Below are positions 33,299 through 43,739 of a stretch of DNA of 64,000 bases, one piece after another; positions within the stretch are counted from its first letter, which is position 1, and the number at the start of each line of letters is the position of its first letter. The notes below the pieces were generated by a model. That model was given only the letters and a program-made list of their open reading frames with translations. It had not been told where the DNA came from and searched no databases. A program made the position numbers and the translations under genes. Origin of the DNA: Manduca sexta (Eukaryota; Arthropoda; Insecta; Lepidoptera; Sphingidae); NCBI RefSeq assembly GCF_014839805.1, contig NC_051126.1, forward strand, positions 10,424,609-10,488,608, read 5' to 3'.

Positions 33299-33999
33299 TA
33301 TATCATCACGCTATACCCAATAGGAGCGGAGCAGTAATGGCTAATCTCAGGAACTACCGGTCCAAACTGAAAAAATCTTTTTGCGTTGGATAGCCCTTTG
33401 TTCGTGGAGTGCTATAGGCTATATATCATCACGCTATACCCAATAGGAGCGGAGCAGTAATGGCTAATCTCAGGAACTACCGGGCCAAACTGAAAAATTC
33501 TTTTTGCGTTGAATAGCCCTTGGTTTGTGGAGTGCTCTAAGTTATATATCATCACGCTATGACCAATAGGACCGGAGCAGTAATGAAACATGTCGCAAAA
33601 ACGGGGACAATTTATTAGTTTTGAGAGCTTCCGTTACGTGCGCTGCGTAAACGGTTAAAATTATGCAACAATGATGTATCACGGGATTGTTCCTCTTAAA
33701 AAGTTCTAAAAAATATATTATAAAACAAAGTCCCCGCTGCATCTGTCTGCCTGAACGTGTTAAACTCAAAAACTACCCAACGTATTACGAGGAAATTTGG
33801 TATGGAGACAGTTTGGGACCCTGGGAAGAACATAGGCCCCCGGGAAACTACTACTTTTATAACGGTAAACTTTAGCCTGAAAGACTATAACGCGAGCGGA
33901 GCCGCAGGCAAAAGCTAGTTCTATATAAAGGGGAGACGGCAGGAATCGTTATATGGATCCTTCGCCACTGGTCTCTATGGTTTAGAATAGTAGCCATTG

Positions 34000-34170
34000 C
34001 TTATCTTATTATATATTTTATAGAATTAATATATTTGTATTTATGTAGATATATATGTGTTATATACACTCATATTGTATCATCTCTGCTTCAACCAAAT
34101 ATTGACTGTTGGGCAATGCCTCAGGCATTAAGTCCACCTGTATACATATTATATAAAATTCGCAAAACTA
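34000..34170 (+). mobile_element. Possible LINE 3' UTR fragment
   Basis: 'tgttgggcaatgcctcaggc' and 'attaagtccacctgtataca' resemble the 3' untranslated part of Jockey-type LINEs in moths, as I remember it. No tail or coding piece confirms this. Confidence 0.3.
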
Positions 34171-34213
34171 TGCTTAGTTACGTCTTGACTAGTCTCCCCT
34201 TAAAGTTTTAATC

Positions 34214-34350
34214 ACTGGCGATGTTTAATTTTGACAGCTATTTAAGCAATACTTAACCACCTCTTACTGCTAAAACAAGTTTAAAAGTATTTTTATTTTT
34301 GATAATCGGTGGCAAAGCTATTGATTAAAACATAAAACGAGTTTATAAGT
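34214..34350 (+). repeat. Dispersed repeat D1, second copy
   Basis: Shares 'ttttgacagctatttaagc' and 'aaaacaagttta' with 10098-10178. Here a duplicated, variant half ('aaaacgagtttataagtaag') is present. Confidence 0.5.
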
Positions 34351-34579
34351 AAGACTGTTAGTGTATATAAAGTTCAAATAAATAAATAGATAAAAGGGTT
34401 ATTCCTAAAAATGAACAGTCTTTGTTAAAACTATCGTGAGAATCTTTTCAGAACTTTATTCAGCTATGGAATCCTCCTATTAAAGTATCGTTATTTAGTT
34501 CCTTAGTCTCTATGACAGTGTTAATTTGTAACCAGGCCGTGTTACGTTAAAGGACAAAACTAATCACCTAGCGTAAATA

Positions 34580-34829
34580 TCTATCTATCTATATATATAA
34601 AAATGAATCCCTATTTCCATTGGTCACGCCATCACGCATGAACAGCTGGACGGATTTCACTATTTTTTTTTTGTTGTGTTTGTTATTGTCAGGAGAAGGT
34701 TCTTATGAAAGAAAAAATAGGGAAGTTGAGCGGAACGTTAGAAACTTTAAGAAAAGTTAATTTTAGCGATTGACAGAATGTGCGCTGCCAATTCATAGTT
34801 GACAGGACATCGTCTGTCGGGTCAGCTAG
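34580..34829 (+). mobile_element. Non-autonomous Helitron, second family (250 bp)
   Basis: Starts A|TCTATCTATCTATATATAT and ends GTCGGGTCAGCTAG|T. The 3' hairpin 'gacaggacatcgtctgtc' lies just before CTAG. The body ('gcatgaacagctggacgga') differs from the other Helitrons in the window, so it is a separate family. No coding sequence. Confidence 0.75.
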
Positions 34830-35710
34830 TAATCAATAAAATTACCTTTAGTTTAGTCTCCTTTAGCATATAACTGACTATAAGTATTCCTGCAAAGGCC
34901 ATCAAGGTACTAACTATTCTTGTCCACATTATTTGAGAAACAATGCTAAAAGTTAGTCTGTCATTGTATTTAATTGCTTCAAACTTGGTCGAAACGCTGT
35001 CTGGCTTTTCAACTGTCTAATAGATATTTAGACCTAATCCATTTGAAGTATTAGAATTACGGTATATTCAGAATATCGTGTTATTATGTTTAAAAATTAC
35101 CAACAAATAATTCTTGAAAATAAAGTTTCTTGATCGTCATATAGCCAGCCACAATTTTAGGAAATATATAGTAAGTGTAGCCGACGTTTGGTAAGGAAAA
35201 GTTAATTAAGGCGACAAGAAAATAATCATTAGAATATTATTATTATTACTATTTTGTGAGATGAGACAGACGTCTCATCCCTCAAAATAGTATGATATCA
35301 GATGTAAATATGTGACAAAAATCAAACGGTTTTTGAATTTGTAAAACAACGTACGTAGGTACTAGCTTTCGAATAATTCGCAAATTAGATAGGTACTTAT
35401 AAACACACTCGAATGTATGTCCAAATGTTACCCAATACAAATTTAACCCAATTTATTACCGCCTTTTACTTTTAAAGTAGTGATCACTGTAACTTCCAAT
35501 ACAGGTAACTTTACCCATGAGCCCTCCACGCTCCACTGCACAATGGGTTAAGCCCAATTATCTTAGTTTAACAACTCGCAATAGTTAGGGATTGCAAAGT
35601 TCGAAACTAACTAAAAACTACGAACAATTAAAAACAAATAAGATTGTCGGTACGTTGTGTTGTGATGCTAGTAAATGTTAGATTATAATTTTGATGCTTC
35701 TAAGAATATA
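34830..35710. other. No gene seen
   Basis: AT-rich. A short near-perfect inverted pair, 'tactattttgtgagatgaga' against 'tctcatccctcaaaatagta', lies at 35248-35290. Confidence 0.4.
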
Positions 35711-35715
35711 TAAGG

Positions 35716-35965
35716 TTTTCCACGGTGGCGTAGTTGTTCTGCATGCGTGGTACGACAGTGCTCTGAGGTCCTGGGTTTGAATCTCGGATCGGGCAAATTG
35801 ATATTTGGATTTTTCTGCTCGGTATCAGCCCGGAGTCTAGAATTTGTACCTGATATGGCGATATGCTCGCCCCCTATCACATAATGGGAAGGAACACACT
35901 TGGCGAAAAGTGGATGCCTTGGTTGCGCCTCTGCATACCCCTTCGGGGGTAAATGCTATATGTGA
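35716..35965 (+). mobile_element. tRNA-derived SINE, family S2
   Basis: Head 'ccacggtggcgtagttgttc' with box-B-like 'gggtttgaatctcgg', then 'atggcgatatgctcgccccc', 'aaaagtggatgccttggttg' and 'taccccttcgggggtaaatg'. Full length relative to the 7.3 kb copy; target duplication not evident. Confidence 0.8.
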
Positions 35966-35969
35966 GCTT

Positions 35970-37550
35970 CGTTTGTATTTTGTTCTAAGAATAAGGTTGC
36001 TGTGCGTAGTGACGTTAATAGCAATAGATATAATGGCTTATGAATGTGGTTGACTTGTTTTATCTAGACTGGGCAACATCATGTGTTTACATGATTAGTG
36101 TTTTAGAAGGAATAGTACAAAGGCTGGTGAAAACTAAAAACGACCGTCTTTAACGACGATAGAAATCATGGCATCTCTTGCATAGCATTTATATAAGTTT
36201 ACTTATAAACAATGAATAAACCTTGCCAAAACTCCAAAAGGTGCCTCAAATTTTTTTGTTAAGCTTTAACGATAAGTTTTTTCATAAAAGAAATTCAAAG
36301 GATGTTTAATCCCAATCATGCGATCATCGGTTGCCGAAACCCTTATGGAAATACTTGGAGCGTTTTCCATACATATCCATAAAATAAACGAACACTGGAT
36401 ACGAATTAATCCGTCGCTTGCGTTCCATTGCACGGAGTTTCTGTTTCGTTAATTTGCTTTTTTTTTTGACATAAAATACTTTAGAGTACGCATTAAAACA
36501 ATTATGTTTGACTTTCATGTAAAGATTATTGAAGAAAGGACAATGCAGGTTTCACTATTAGTTTAAGCGTAATCTCGTAAATATAAATAAAAATTTATAT
36601 AAGCTGGTGCACACATATCACCGTCTATACAGAATGCATGGATGAGAAATCAGTACATGCAAGAAACAAATACTAAAAAGAGTAGCGAAATAATGAATAA
36701 GTAAACAACGTGTACATCGTGCTTATTCCGACAAGGGCGGATGTAGAAAATATTGACATTGAAGGAGTCGCTGGCGCAACTTGCAATTAAATTCCTCATT
36801 TCTATAAATTTTATATCGGTCATTAAAAAGGTTTACTTTACTAATATAATTAATATAATGATGAAAGTAACATATCTAACAAACTAAAGATATAGTTATA
36901 AATTAAATCACTATGGACTACAACTTTGAGAAACACAATAGCTTTCGAAGTAAGATAGTAAGGAGTAAACTGTAATTATCTGCAGCTAACAAAGTGTTTA
37001 GAACTTCGCCACTACATAAAACAATTGCAGTCGATTAAACACTCTGTCTTAATCTAAAGCCAAGCGTATAATAAATTGTGGAATCGATACTTGAAGTATA
37101 ATGTTACGTTTTTAATGAGCTGATTTTTCGTCACGCACAACTTGTAATTCTTGTGCGCTAGGTCTCCACACCGAATGCACGCCCATACATTGGGGGATAT
37201 TTGTCGCAGCCATAAGGACGCAGTCTAGTAAGAATACTTCATGGTGGTAACTACACATTGAGGCCTATGAGGGCTCGCAAGCATTTCCCGGCCTTCTACC
37301 CTTCGTCTATCTTAAGAAGGTTCCTTTTCCTTCCCCCACATTTAACTTCCTCTGATATCCTCTTCCAAGTTTCCTCCAGACTTTATTCCAGTATCCCACA
37401 CGCAGGTTTTCTTCGGTGTTGATTGCAGGGTTCGACATAAAAAAAAGTGATATATGTAGATAAGGTGTCGGAAATATTAGTATCATGGTCATACCTATTC
37501 ATTCACGGACCTACCCTTAATTAAGCATCAAATAGAGCCTTAAGCATAAA
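35970..37550. other. About 1.6 kb, no gene seen
   Basis: AT-rich to about 37140. 37140-37400 is GC-richer and may be more of the decayed RTE element that follows, but I could not read a motif in it. Confidence 0.35.
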
Positions 37551-37559
37551 ATTTTCAAA

Positions 37560-37887
37560 ACTAGTTGGTAAGAACACCACGGAATCGGTAAACTTGATGT
37601 TGGACAAATAGGAACCACTGATATTTATATCTGAAGTATGCGAGCGATTTTATGACGTCTTCCAAAAACAGCTGTAAATAGCTTGGAAATATAGAATGGT
37701 GTCACCTTGCCTCATTCCGTCTTATTCGGATAGGTTCGGTTAAATTGTGTAGTTTGACCTGAATTGCAACCGATCTCTATTTAGTCTCGGAGAAGATCCA
37801 CATAGCAGTCCTCGATGGAATAGCGATGTAGGAAGCCAATCACAGCCCAGAGTTTGAACTGTCGAATACCTTCCCATAATCAACGAA
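37560..37887 (-). pseudogene. RTE-clade reverse transcriptase remnant
   Basis: On the minus strand the palm motifs appear in the right order but in shifting frames. FVDYGKVFDSS (motif A, 37887-37855; usual FVDYEKAFDS) comes first. IGFLHRYSIEDCYVDLLRD, LHNLTEP and GMRQGDTI (motif B; usual GVRQGDxISP) follow, then INGSYLSNIKFTDSVVFLPTS. The last is motif C with FADD decayed to FTDS, so two catalytic positions are altered. There are several frameshifts and at least one stop. RTE is inferred from the RQGD and YLS-x-x-x-F-x-D pattern. This is an old fragment, unrelated in age to the open LINE frame at 53.5 kb. Confidence 0.75.
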
Positions 37888-37908
37888 GATTATGGGAAGG
37901 TATTCAAC
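37861..37908. repeat. 21-bp palindromic arms at the RTE fragment's 5' edge
   Basis: 37861-37881 and 37888-37908 are reverse complements with one mismatch around the loop AACGAA. The inner copy encodes DYGKVFD of the RTE motif A. The outer copy is the same sequence inverted, so the fragment ends in a small inverted duplication of itself. Confidence 0.85.
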
Positions 37909-37914
37909 TAAGGA

Positions 37915-39235
37915 TGATTGAACTTTTCACTGTACATTGTACATTATACGTGCAAATTAATATTTTTATAAGTCGAATTGAATTTATTTTGGTCGCTTTA
38001 GCAAATATATAAAATAGTACGATGGACTCGCAAAAGCCATCAAACAGCAACCTACAAACAAAATATCCATAAGTTTACATTCCAATTTGACCTACATTTC
38101 GTAATTTCAGTCAGTGTAATACCTGAAGCGGCCGTCTTGTCACGAACATTAATCTCAATGTCAATTTACTGTTATTATTTGTTGGATGCGAAATAGTGTT
38201 CTAATTTCAAAATCGCGAATCGTCTTCACGTTATTTATTATCAATGGGAATTATTTGAATTTGTGATTTGAATGTCTACGAATTGTTTTACTGTAAAATG
38301 TTGTTTCTTTTTATTCTCAAGATTAAGGATATCAGAATGTCAGTATAAAATGTACGAGTACTATTCTGTACTCAGTTTGCCTAAAACGGAAAGTTTTATG
38401 CAAAACAGATGCATATCTGGATGTTGCCTTTATGATTCTCATGACAATGCTTAATACCCAGTCATAAAATTTTCATTTCTTTGACAATGCTTATATAGGT
38501 GACGATTTATAAAGATTAAAATTTCCAGCAGGTTAATACCTGTCTAACTCTAAACGAAATCCTATTACTTGACAGCCCAAGCTAGCTTCTTTGATTACAT
38601 TGTACTTTCCTTTGTAAATTATATTTCTAATATAAAATATCCGTAGTTATATAAGTAACTTTTAATAATAATTATTATAAATTGTTTAGAGGTATCTAAG
38701 TGCAACTATGTTCGCCTACGTGATTTATAAAGATTTTTAAACACCGAGCATAATTAGGTATGTGCGGAAATATGCTCTTCTCGTACTTTTGTATGTATTG
38801 TTAGGATTAAATATTAGTGAGGGAATTTGTCACACATTTTGCTATACAAACACTGATTCCTTGATTCATAGACGATTTTTTATCTAAGGACGGAGTAAAG
38901 CTGTGATAACAATATAAATTAGCGCTGAGAAACATAAATAAATAAATAAAATTGCCGTCATGCCTGCCTGCATGCATGCCGTCAGCGGCATGGTAGCCTT
39001 CTCAGTGCGTAGCCATAGGGCCGTTGTGATTGGCTAATATTGTTATGAATAAGGAGGTGAGCGTTTGACATACCGAGGCGGTAGGTCTTTGACAGTCGTA
39101 CCGGTCGGTTAGTTGGTGAATTCATGAAAGTATTTCGGTAAAGCGATATTTCTTCTTATTTGAATCAAAATCGCTTTAATTCCTAACGGTATAATTAATT
39201 TATAACAATCCCGTTTCTGATTCAAAACATAATAA
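37915..39235. other. No gene; one repeat fragment and one shared 26-mer
   Basis: 38697-38722 is identical, inverted, to 48061-48086. 38863-38932 is a fragment of the MITE at 60581-60702 (listed separately). 38945-39110 is GC-richer with GCATGCATGC; I recognise nothing there. Confidence 0.4.
38863..38932 (+). mobile_element. Fragment of the CCCCCTTATTCATAG MITE
   Basis: 'gattcatagacgatttttta' and 'taaggacggagtaaagctgt' match the left arm of the complete copy at 60581-60702. The right arm is absent. Confidence 0.5.
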
Positions 39236-39236
39236 C

Positions 39237-39486
39237 ATAACATCACGCATTTTATCCCCGAAGGTGTATGCAGAGGCGCAACTAGGGCACCCACTTTTCG
39301 CCAAGTATGTTCCGTCCCATGATGTGATAGGGGGCGAGCCTATCGCCATATCGGGCACAAATTCCAGACTCCGGGCTGATACTGAGCAGAAAATCCCAAA
39401 TATCACTTTGCCCGACCCGGGATTCGAACCCAGGACCTCGGAGCGCTATTGTACCGGACGTGCAATACAACTACGCCACCGAGGCA
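39237..39486 (-). mobile_element. tRNA-derived SINE, family S2
   Basis: Minus-strand head 'ggtggcgtagttgtattgca' with intact box B 'gggttcgaatccc', full body, and end 'cttcggggataaaatgcgtg'. It is close to the copy at 45846-46101, suggesting both are young. No clear duplication. Confidence 0.85.
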
Positions 39487-39489
39487 GTC

Positions 39490-40885
39490 GAAATTAAAAA
39501 CCATTGAAATAATTACTAACAGAAACGAATCTAAAGAAATTCCTTTGTCATACAGACATCCTTAGTGACGGGAAATCGGCTACCATTCCAAAATGCAATC
39601 GAATAAAGAGATAAAATATCCTCATTCGTCATCCTAAAAGCGGGGTCTCCATTTATTTTCTCCACATTTGTTACATTGTTGCGATCCTTCCTGTAAAATG
39701 ATTACATGCGTTTTTCTGCTTTTGAAAGGGCAAATTATGGCTATTATTTTTGAATGTTGATGTACTTCTTTTTTGATTCATGATGCCAGGTTTATTTGGA
39801 ACGATCCTATTTGTTTTCTTAATAGCCTTCAATATTTTGTCTTAAAGGTTTTTTTTTAAACTTAATGTGCAAACGCCTCAATATCTAAATGCTAACATCT
39901 TTGTCTAATCACTGTACTTTTTATGACTCTTGCAGCAAACTCCAGGTAAAGCGTAGCATCTTTTTTATTTTTGTGTCATCGCTTTGTTTTTATTCCCCAT
40001 ATATTGATGGTTAAGTGTCCCCGTAAATAAAGAGGAAGTAGGTGAAGAAGGAAATAGATAAGTATTATTCTAGCACCAAACCGAACAATGGGTAAGAAAT
40101 TTTCACATTTTTCAAAGTTTTTGAGTAATAAAAAGTATATTCAAAAGACAACGTTCCATTTTTAAACAATAAACAATACATTCACATAATACTTCATTTA
40201 AACGGTAGGCTAATAATTTTTGAAATAACTTGGCGTATAAATACGTCTATGAATAATAGTAACAAATACACCCGAATAAGTTTACACACTCTTATTCGTG
40301 ACTATTCGTCTCCAGTGGGCGAGTATCTAAATCATGGGTAAAATAAAGGTATTATATGTTTAAAATAGTGTGTTCTCGGCTTATTTCGCGAGAAGTATTT
40401 AAAAGCTTTTACAGCGCCGATTTTTAGCGGAGTGCCTAAAGTGCGATGATATTGTGCAGGCGAGTATTTTAAACGCGATAAAAATTGTATTGCATTTTTT
40501 ATTTTATGTTATGTCGATTTCAAACCGATTCAAACGACATTTGTAAATAAATTTAATATTACCGGCCATTTATAGTTCATTTACTCATGTTTTTGTTTTA
40601 TGTCATAATTATACCGGTCCCTTTTCTGGTTTTTATATTGAGATTGAGACGGGCCTCTATTGTTGAGAGAGTTTTGTTTTCGCGGAACACGACGGCTCAG
40701 TGCGTTTTTGCAGACTTCACATATACATGAAACATTAATGGAGAATTCTATGCATTAGCTACTTCGCTATAATTTCTTTTATTGTTAAAACATGGTAAAA
40801 AATTATACTAAGAGTCCTTTTCACAACTTCTGAGTAAATATAAATTATAGTCATAATTTTATTTTTATTTATTTTTAAATTAATC
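39490..40885. other. About 1.4 kb, no gene seen
   Basis: AT-rich. 40811-40860 ('cacaacttctgagtaaata') is a left-end fragment of the MITE at 21629-21976. Confidence 0.4.
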
Positions 40886-40886
40886 G

Positions 40887-40999
40887 GACACACACACGCA
40901 GACGCACACGCAAACGCAAACGCACACGCACACGCAAACGCACACGTACTCGTACACGCACACGCACACCTACACGCACACACACACGTACACGTCACA
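40887..40999. repeat. Degenerate (CACGCA)n minisatellite
   Basis: About 110 bp of ACACGC, AAACGC and ACACGT hexamers with near-perfect purine-pyrimidine alternation. A cysteine-rich open frame across it is a by-product of the repeat. Confidence 0.9.
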
Positions 41000-41685
41000 C
41001 ATCTTTAAATTCGTTTTATTTCAATGTCGAAGTTTCACGTGAACAAGAAATCATGATGTTTCTATTATTTATGGATAGCCCCTTAAAATCAGATAAGCGG
41101 CTTCCTCGTCTCGTCAATTAGTAGCATAAACAGTGTTTTCTGACAATAATGTGTCTTATGTAGGATTAAGCATGTAATGGTGCTAAATTTGTTTGCTACT
41201 CTCGAATACTTAATTTCATAGAATAATATGCAATACAACAGCACAGAAATTAGAAAATCGAAACACAAATCCAAATATAAAGTAAATCTAATCTTGTTCA
41301 AATGCGTCCAAAGTTTGTCGAGGCCGCGTTCGTTTCGTTTCGCAAATTATTGAATTGTCGGATTTGAAGAACCAGTCCCGCCCGTCTGAAACAAATAAAC
41401 TTCAATTCATTAAAATAACAGGAATTATTTAGTTTAGTTTCGAATTAATTTCTGAAGTAGGTAATCCTGACAATAGAAATTTCTATCTGGCCTTTGCCCG
41501 CCATTCTATTTATAACGGTGTACAAGCTTACTTGAAAATACCGGTTGTTCATAGTCGATAGTTAAGGGACAAAGCATTTTTATACTGAAACCCAAATTAC
41601 TAATCATAATAATCAGTGAATAAAGGCACTAAGTTACTAAGATATCGAAGAAACTCATAGAATTGTAGACCACCGAATGATTAAA
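41000..41685. other. No gene seen
   Basis: AT-rich sequence, no supported feature. Confidence 0.4.
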
Positions 41686-41689
41686 CAAG

Positions 41690-41823
41690 CAGTCGCTCGC
41701 TTGATGGTACGCGACGCGATTACCCATAAACAGTAGGAAATGCTGCCTAGTTCTTGGATTTTCAAACATTTAACTGGGTGTAATACATCAAAGAATAGAC
41801 ACGTGCCAACGTGTAAACAGTAA
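41690..41823. repeat. Possible dispersed repeat
   Basis: 'gtcgctcgcttgatggtacg' and 'cgattacccataaacagtag' resemble a block I associate with lepidopteran repeats. It has no second copy in this window, so the call is weak. It abuts the truncated foldback on its right. Confidence 0.3.
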
Positions 41824-42101
41824 AGTAAAGAATTTAAATTCACGTCTAGTTAGTGATTTCGCAGTTGAGAAAACGTAAAAATAATTAATAATCATGGATA
41901 TTTCGGCCTTTAAAATTTAATATGACGAAATTTTAAAGGCAGAAATATCCATGATTATTAATTATTTTTACATTTTTCTTCAACTGCGAGAACTAATCAC
42001 TAACTAGACGTGAATTTAAATTCTTTACTTGCCAATACTTGTTTAGTTACCCAGATTAAAGCCGAAACAAAATGTATGAAAATGGACCTTGAGGTATCGC
42101 C
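41824..42101. mobile_element. TTAA-type foldback, left-truncated copy
   Basis: Nearly identical to the inner part and right arm of the full copy at 43378-43732, including the central hairpin 'gcctttaaaatttaatatga'. The outer ~75 bp of the left arm is missing. The right end reads 'ttgaggtatcgcc' followed by TTAA (42102-42105). Confidence 0.75.
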
Positions 42102-42109
42102 TTAACCTA

Positions 42110-43155
42110 TAAAAGAGGAAAAATTACTCTACACATTGTTTTGTTATATCTTAAAGTATAAGGTAGCGCTTTTGATGAAAGCTTCATTCAGCTTGATTTT
42201 TTCCTATATTTTCAGCAATAATGGTCACATTTTAACCAATTTAAAGAAAACATTAATGAGTTATATTCACAAATCTTCTCTGTGAATGACTCCGTTCATT
42301 GGTGAAAACAGTATAAAAAAATTTGGAGTTTTTGAGTTTATCGTGCTCAGACAGATAGACGGGGCTCCCACTTTGTTCTATAATATGTAAGGATGTATTG
42401 CATTGCACATCCTCCTAAAATATTGGGAGGGAGAGAGGGTCGAATGACGGAATTTAGTCGGTAAGAAGGTTTATACTCGCGAGTCCGACAAAAGTCCGGA
42501 AACGGATTTACCGGCTTTAAAAAAAATGGTAAGACCCATAACGCATAGCAATCATCGTGGCGGGTACCAAAGGCGAATGGATTTGGAAAATATACCTAAA
42601 TAACTACAAGACTAAGACATACAATTTCACACTAACGGTGTCAAGAAATGTGTTTTAAATTAACTTGATATGACATAATTTCAACATCCAAGCAGACCTT
42701 ATAAAAATAAATAAAATAGCAGCCCATTTTTTTCAAAAGGGCCACAGTAAAGTCTAAGTAAACCATTTCTGAAAGAAACATCTAAAACTAGATAAGAATT
42801 CGCTATCCTAACCTTGACATTACTCTGAATTCTCCCTTCGGGCAAAAACAGAATAAAGGAACACATTTGGGAAACAACACAGTCTAGACTTAATCTTAAA
42901 TATGGTTTATGTTACCTTCTAAAGATTATATTTGGCAGACCGAAATATAAAAACTAACGTCGGAACTCCATGATAGACGATAAATACCTCTTTGCTTGTC
43001 TTTACCTTGATAATAATAATTCCGCTTGCTAGGATTTACGTACTAGAATATAGTTATTTTGGCAATGGTTTGAATAAATTCATGTTTATTTTATTGAAGC
43101 GGCTTTTTCATTCTTTTACCGCAGTAACACTGTATGATAAATAGATGTCAGTGTT
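42110..43155. other. No gene seen
   Basis: AT-rich. 42315-42400 weakly resembles a Helitron body ('tttttgagtttatcgtgctc'). Confidence 0.4.
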
Positions 43156-43156
43156 G

Positions 43157-43275
43157 CCTGGGATTGGAATTTAATAGCGATAGATACGCCTTTTATCACA
43201 TCATGGGACGGATACTCGGCGAAACGTGCGCTAGTTACATCTCTGTCTAATCTTTTAGGGCTAAAGGTGTGAGTT
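43157..43275 (+). mobile_element. S2 SINE fragment
   Basis: 'atcacatcatgggacggata' and 'cgaaacgtgcgctagttac' are S2 body blocks. The head is lost. Confidence 0.5.
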
Positions 43276-43377
43276 TATCAGTTTTATGAAGCTTGCAATT
43301 GATAACAAGGACCAGCGATGTTACTACAATTTCTGTATCTAAGCAACATTTTTTTAAACGAGAACGAGAGTGATTAA

Positions 43378-43732
43378 GGTGGTAGCTCAAGGTCCATTTT
43401 CATACATTTTGTTTCGGCTTTAATCTGGGTAACTAAACAAGTATTGGCAAGTAAAATTTAAATTCACGTCTAGTTAGTGATTAGTTCTCGCAGTTGAAGA
43501 AAAACGTAAAATAATTAATAATCATGGATATTTCGGCCTTTAAAATTTAATATGACGAAATTTTAAAGGCAGAAATATCCATGATTATTAATTATTTTTA
43601 CATTTTTCTTTCAACTGCGAGAACTAATCACTAACTAGACGTGAATTTAAATTCTTTACTTGCCAATACTTGTTTAGTTACCCAGATTAAAGCCGAAACA
43701 AAATGTATGAAAATGGACCTTGAGCTACCACC
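43378..43732. mobile_element. TTAA-flanked foldback element, complete (355 bp)
   Basis: GGTGGTAGCTCAAGGTCCAT at the left end is the exact inverse of the right end, and TTAA stands on both sides (43374-43377, 43733-43736). Almost the whole element is one palindrome of about 165-bp arms. An inner hairpin is built on 'atcatggatatttcggcctt'. TTAA duplication is the piggyBac signature, so a non-autonomous piggyBac-like origin is possible. The GGTGG terminus is not the usual CCC, so this is inference. Confidence 0.8.
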
Positions 43733-43739
43733 TTAAGCG

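Larger units (their letters stand above)
31910..33586 (+). repeat. 123-bp tandem repeat (3 units) inside the Helitron
   Basis: Units start with 'ctaatctcaggaactaccgg' at 31910, 33341 and 33464. The spacing of the last two is 123 bp. Removing the mariner plus one TA makes the first unit 123 bp as well. Unit 3 is more diverged ('ggaccggagcagtaatg') and units 1 and 2 are almost identical. Confidence 0.85.
31845..33918 (+). mobile_element. Non-autonomous Helitron carrying tandem units and a mariner
   Basis: Starts A|TCTATACTATTATATAAAGC and ends GCAGGCAAAAGCTAG|T, meeting the TC/CTAG and host A/T rule. The hairpin 'gcgagcggagccgcaggc' precedes CTAG. Without the mariner it is 766 bp. It shares both ends and internal blocks with the single-unit copy at 16778-17214. 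It has three tandem units of a 123-bp block where that copy has one. Confidence 0.8.
31735..33990 (-). repeat. Dispersed repeat X, split by a Helitron
   Basis: The left piece 31735-31844 ('ttaccgaaaggaaaccaac', 'ggtctgcaaatcgttcaaat') and right piece 33919-33990 ('gacggcaggaatcgttatat', 'ggatccttcgccactg') are consecutive parts of repeat X on the minus strand, as in the 55.6 kb copy. The Helitron sits exactly between them. Confidence 0.7.

Noticed and set aside
33301..33586. Tandem units as a CRISPR array
   Set aside because: The 123-bp units are contiguous without spacers and lie within a eukaryotic Helitron.
34000..34170. Host 3' UTR
   Set aside because: The sequence style fits a LINE 3' end better and no coding exon precedes it.
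39264..39497. Open frames shared by several loci (TSWDGTYLAKSGCPSCASA)
   Set aside because: They are readings of the S2 SINE body, which is non-coding and starts with a tRNA-like promoter.
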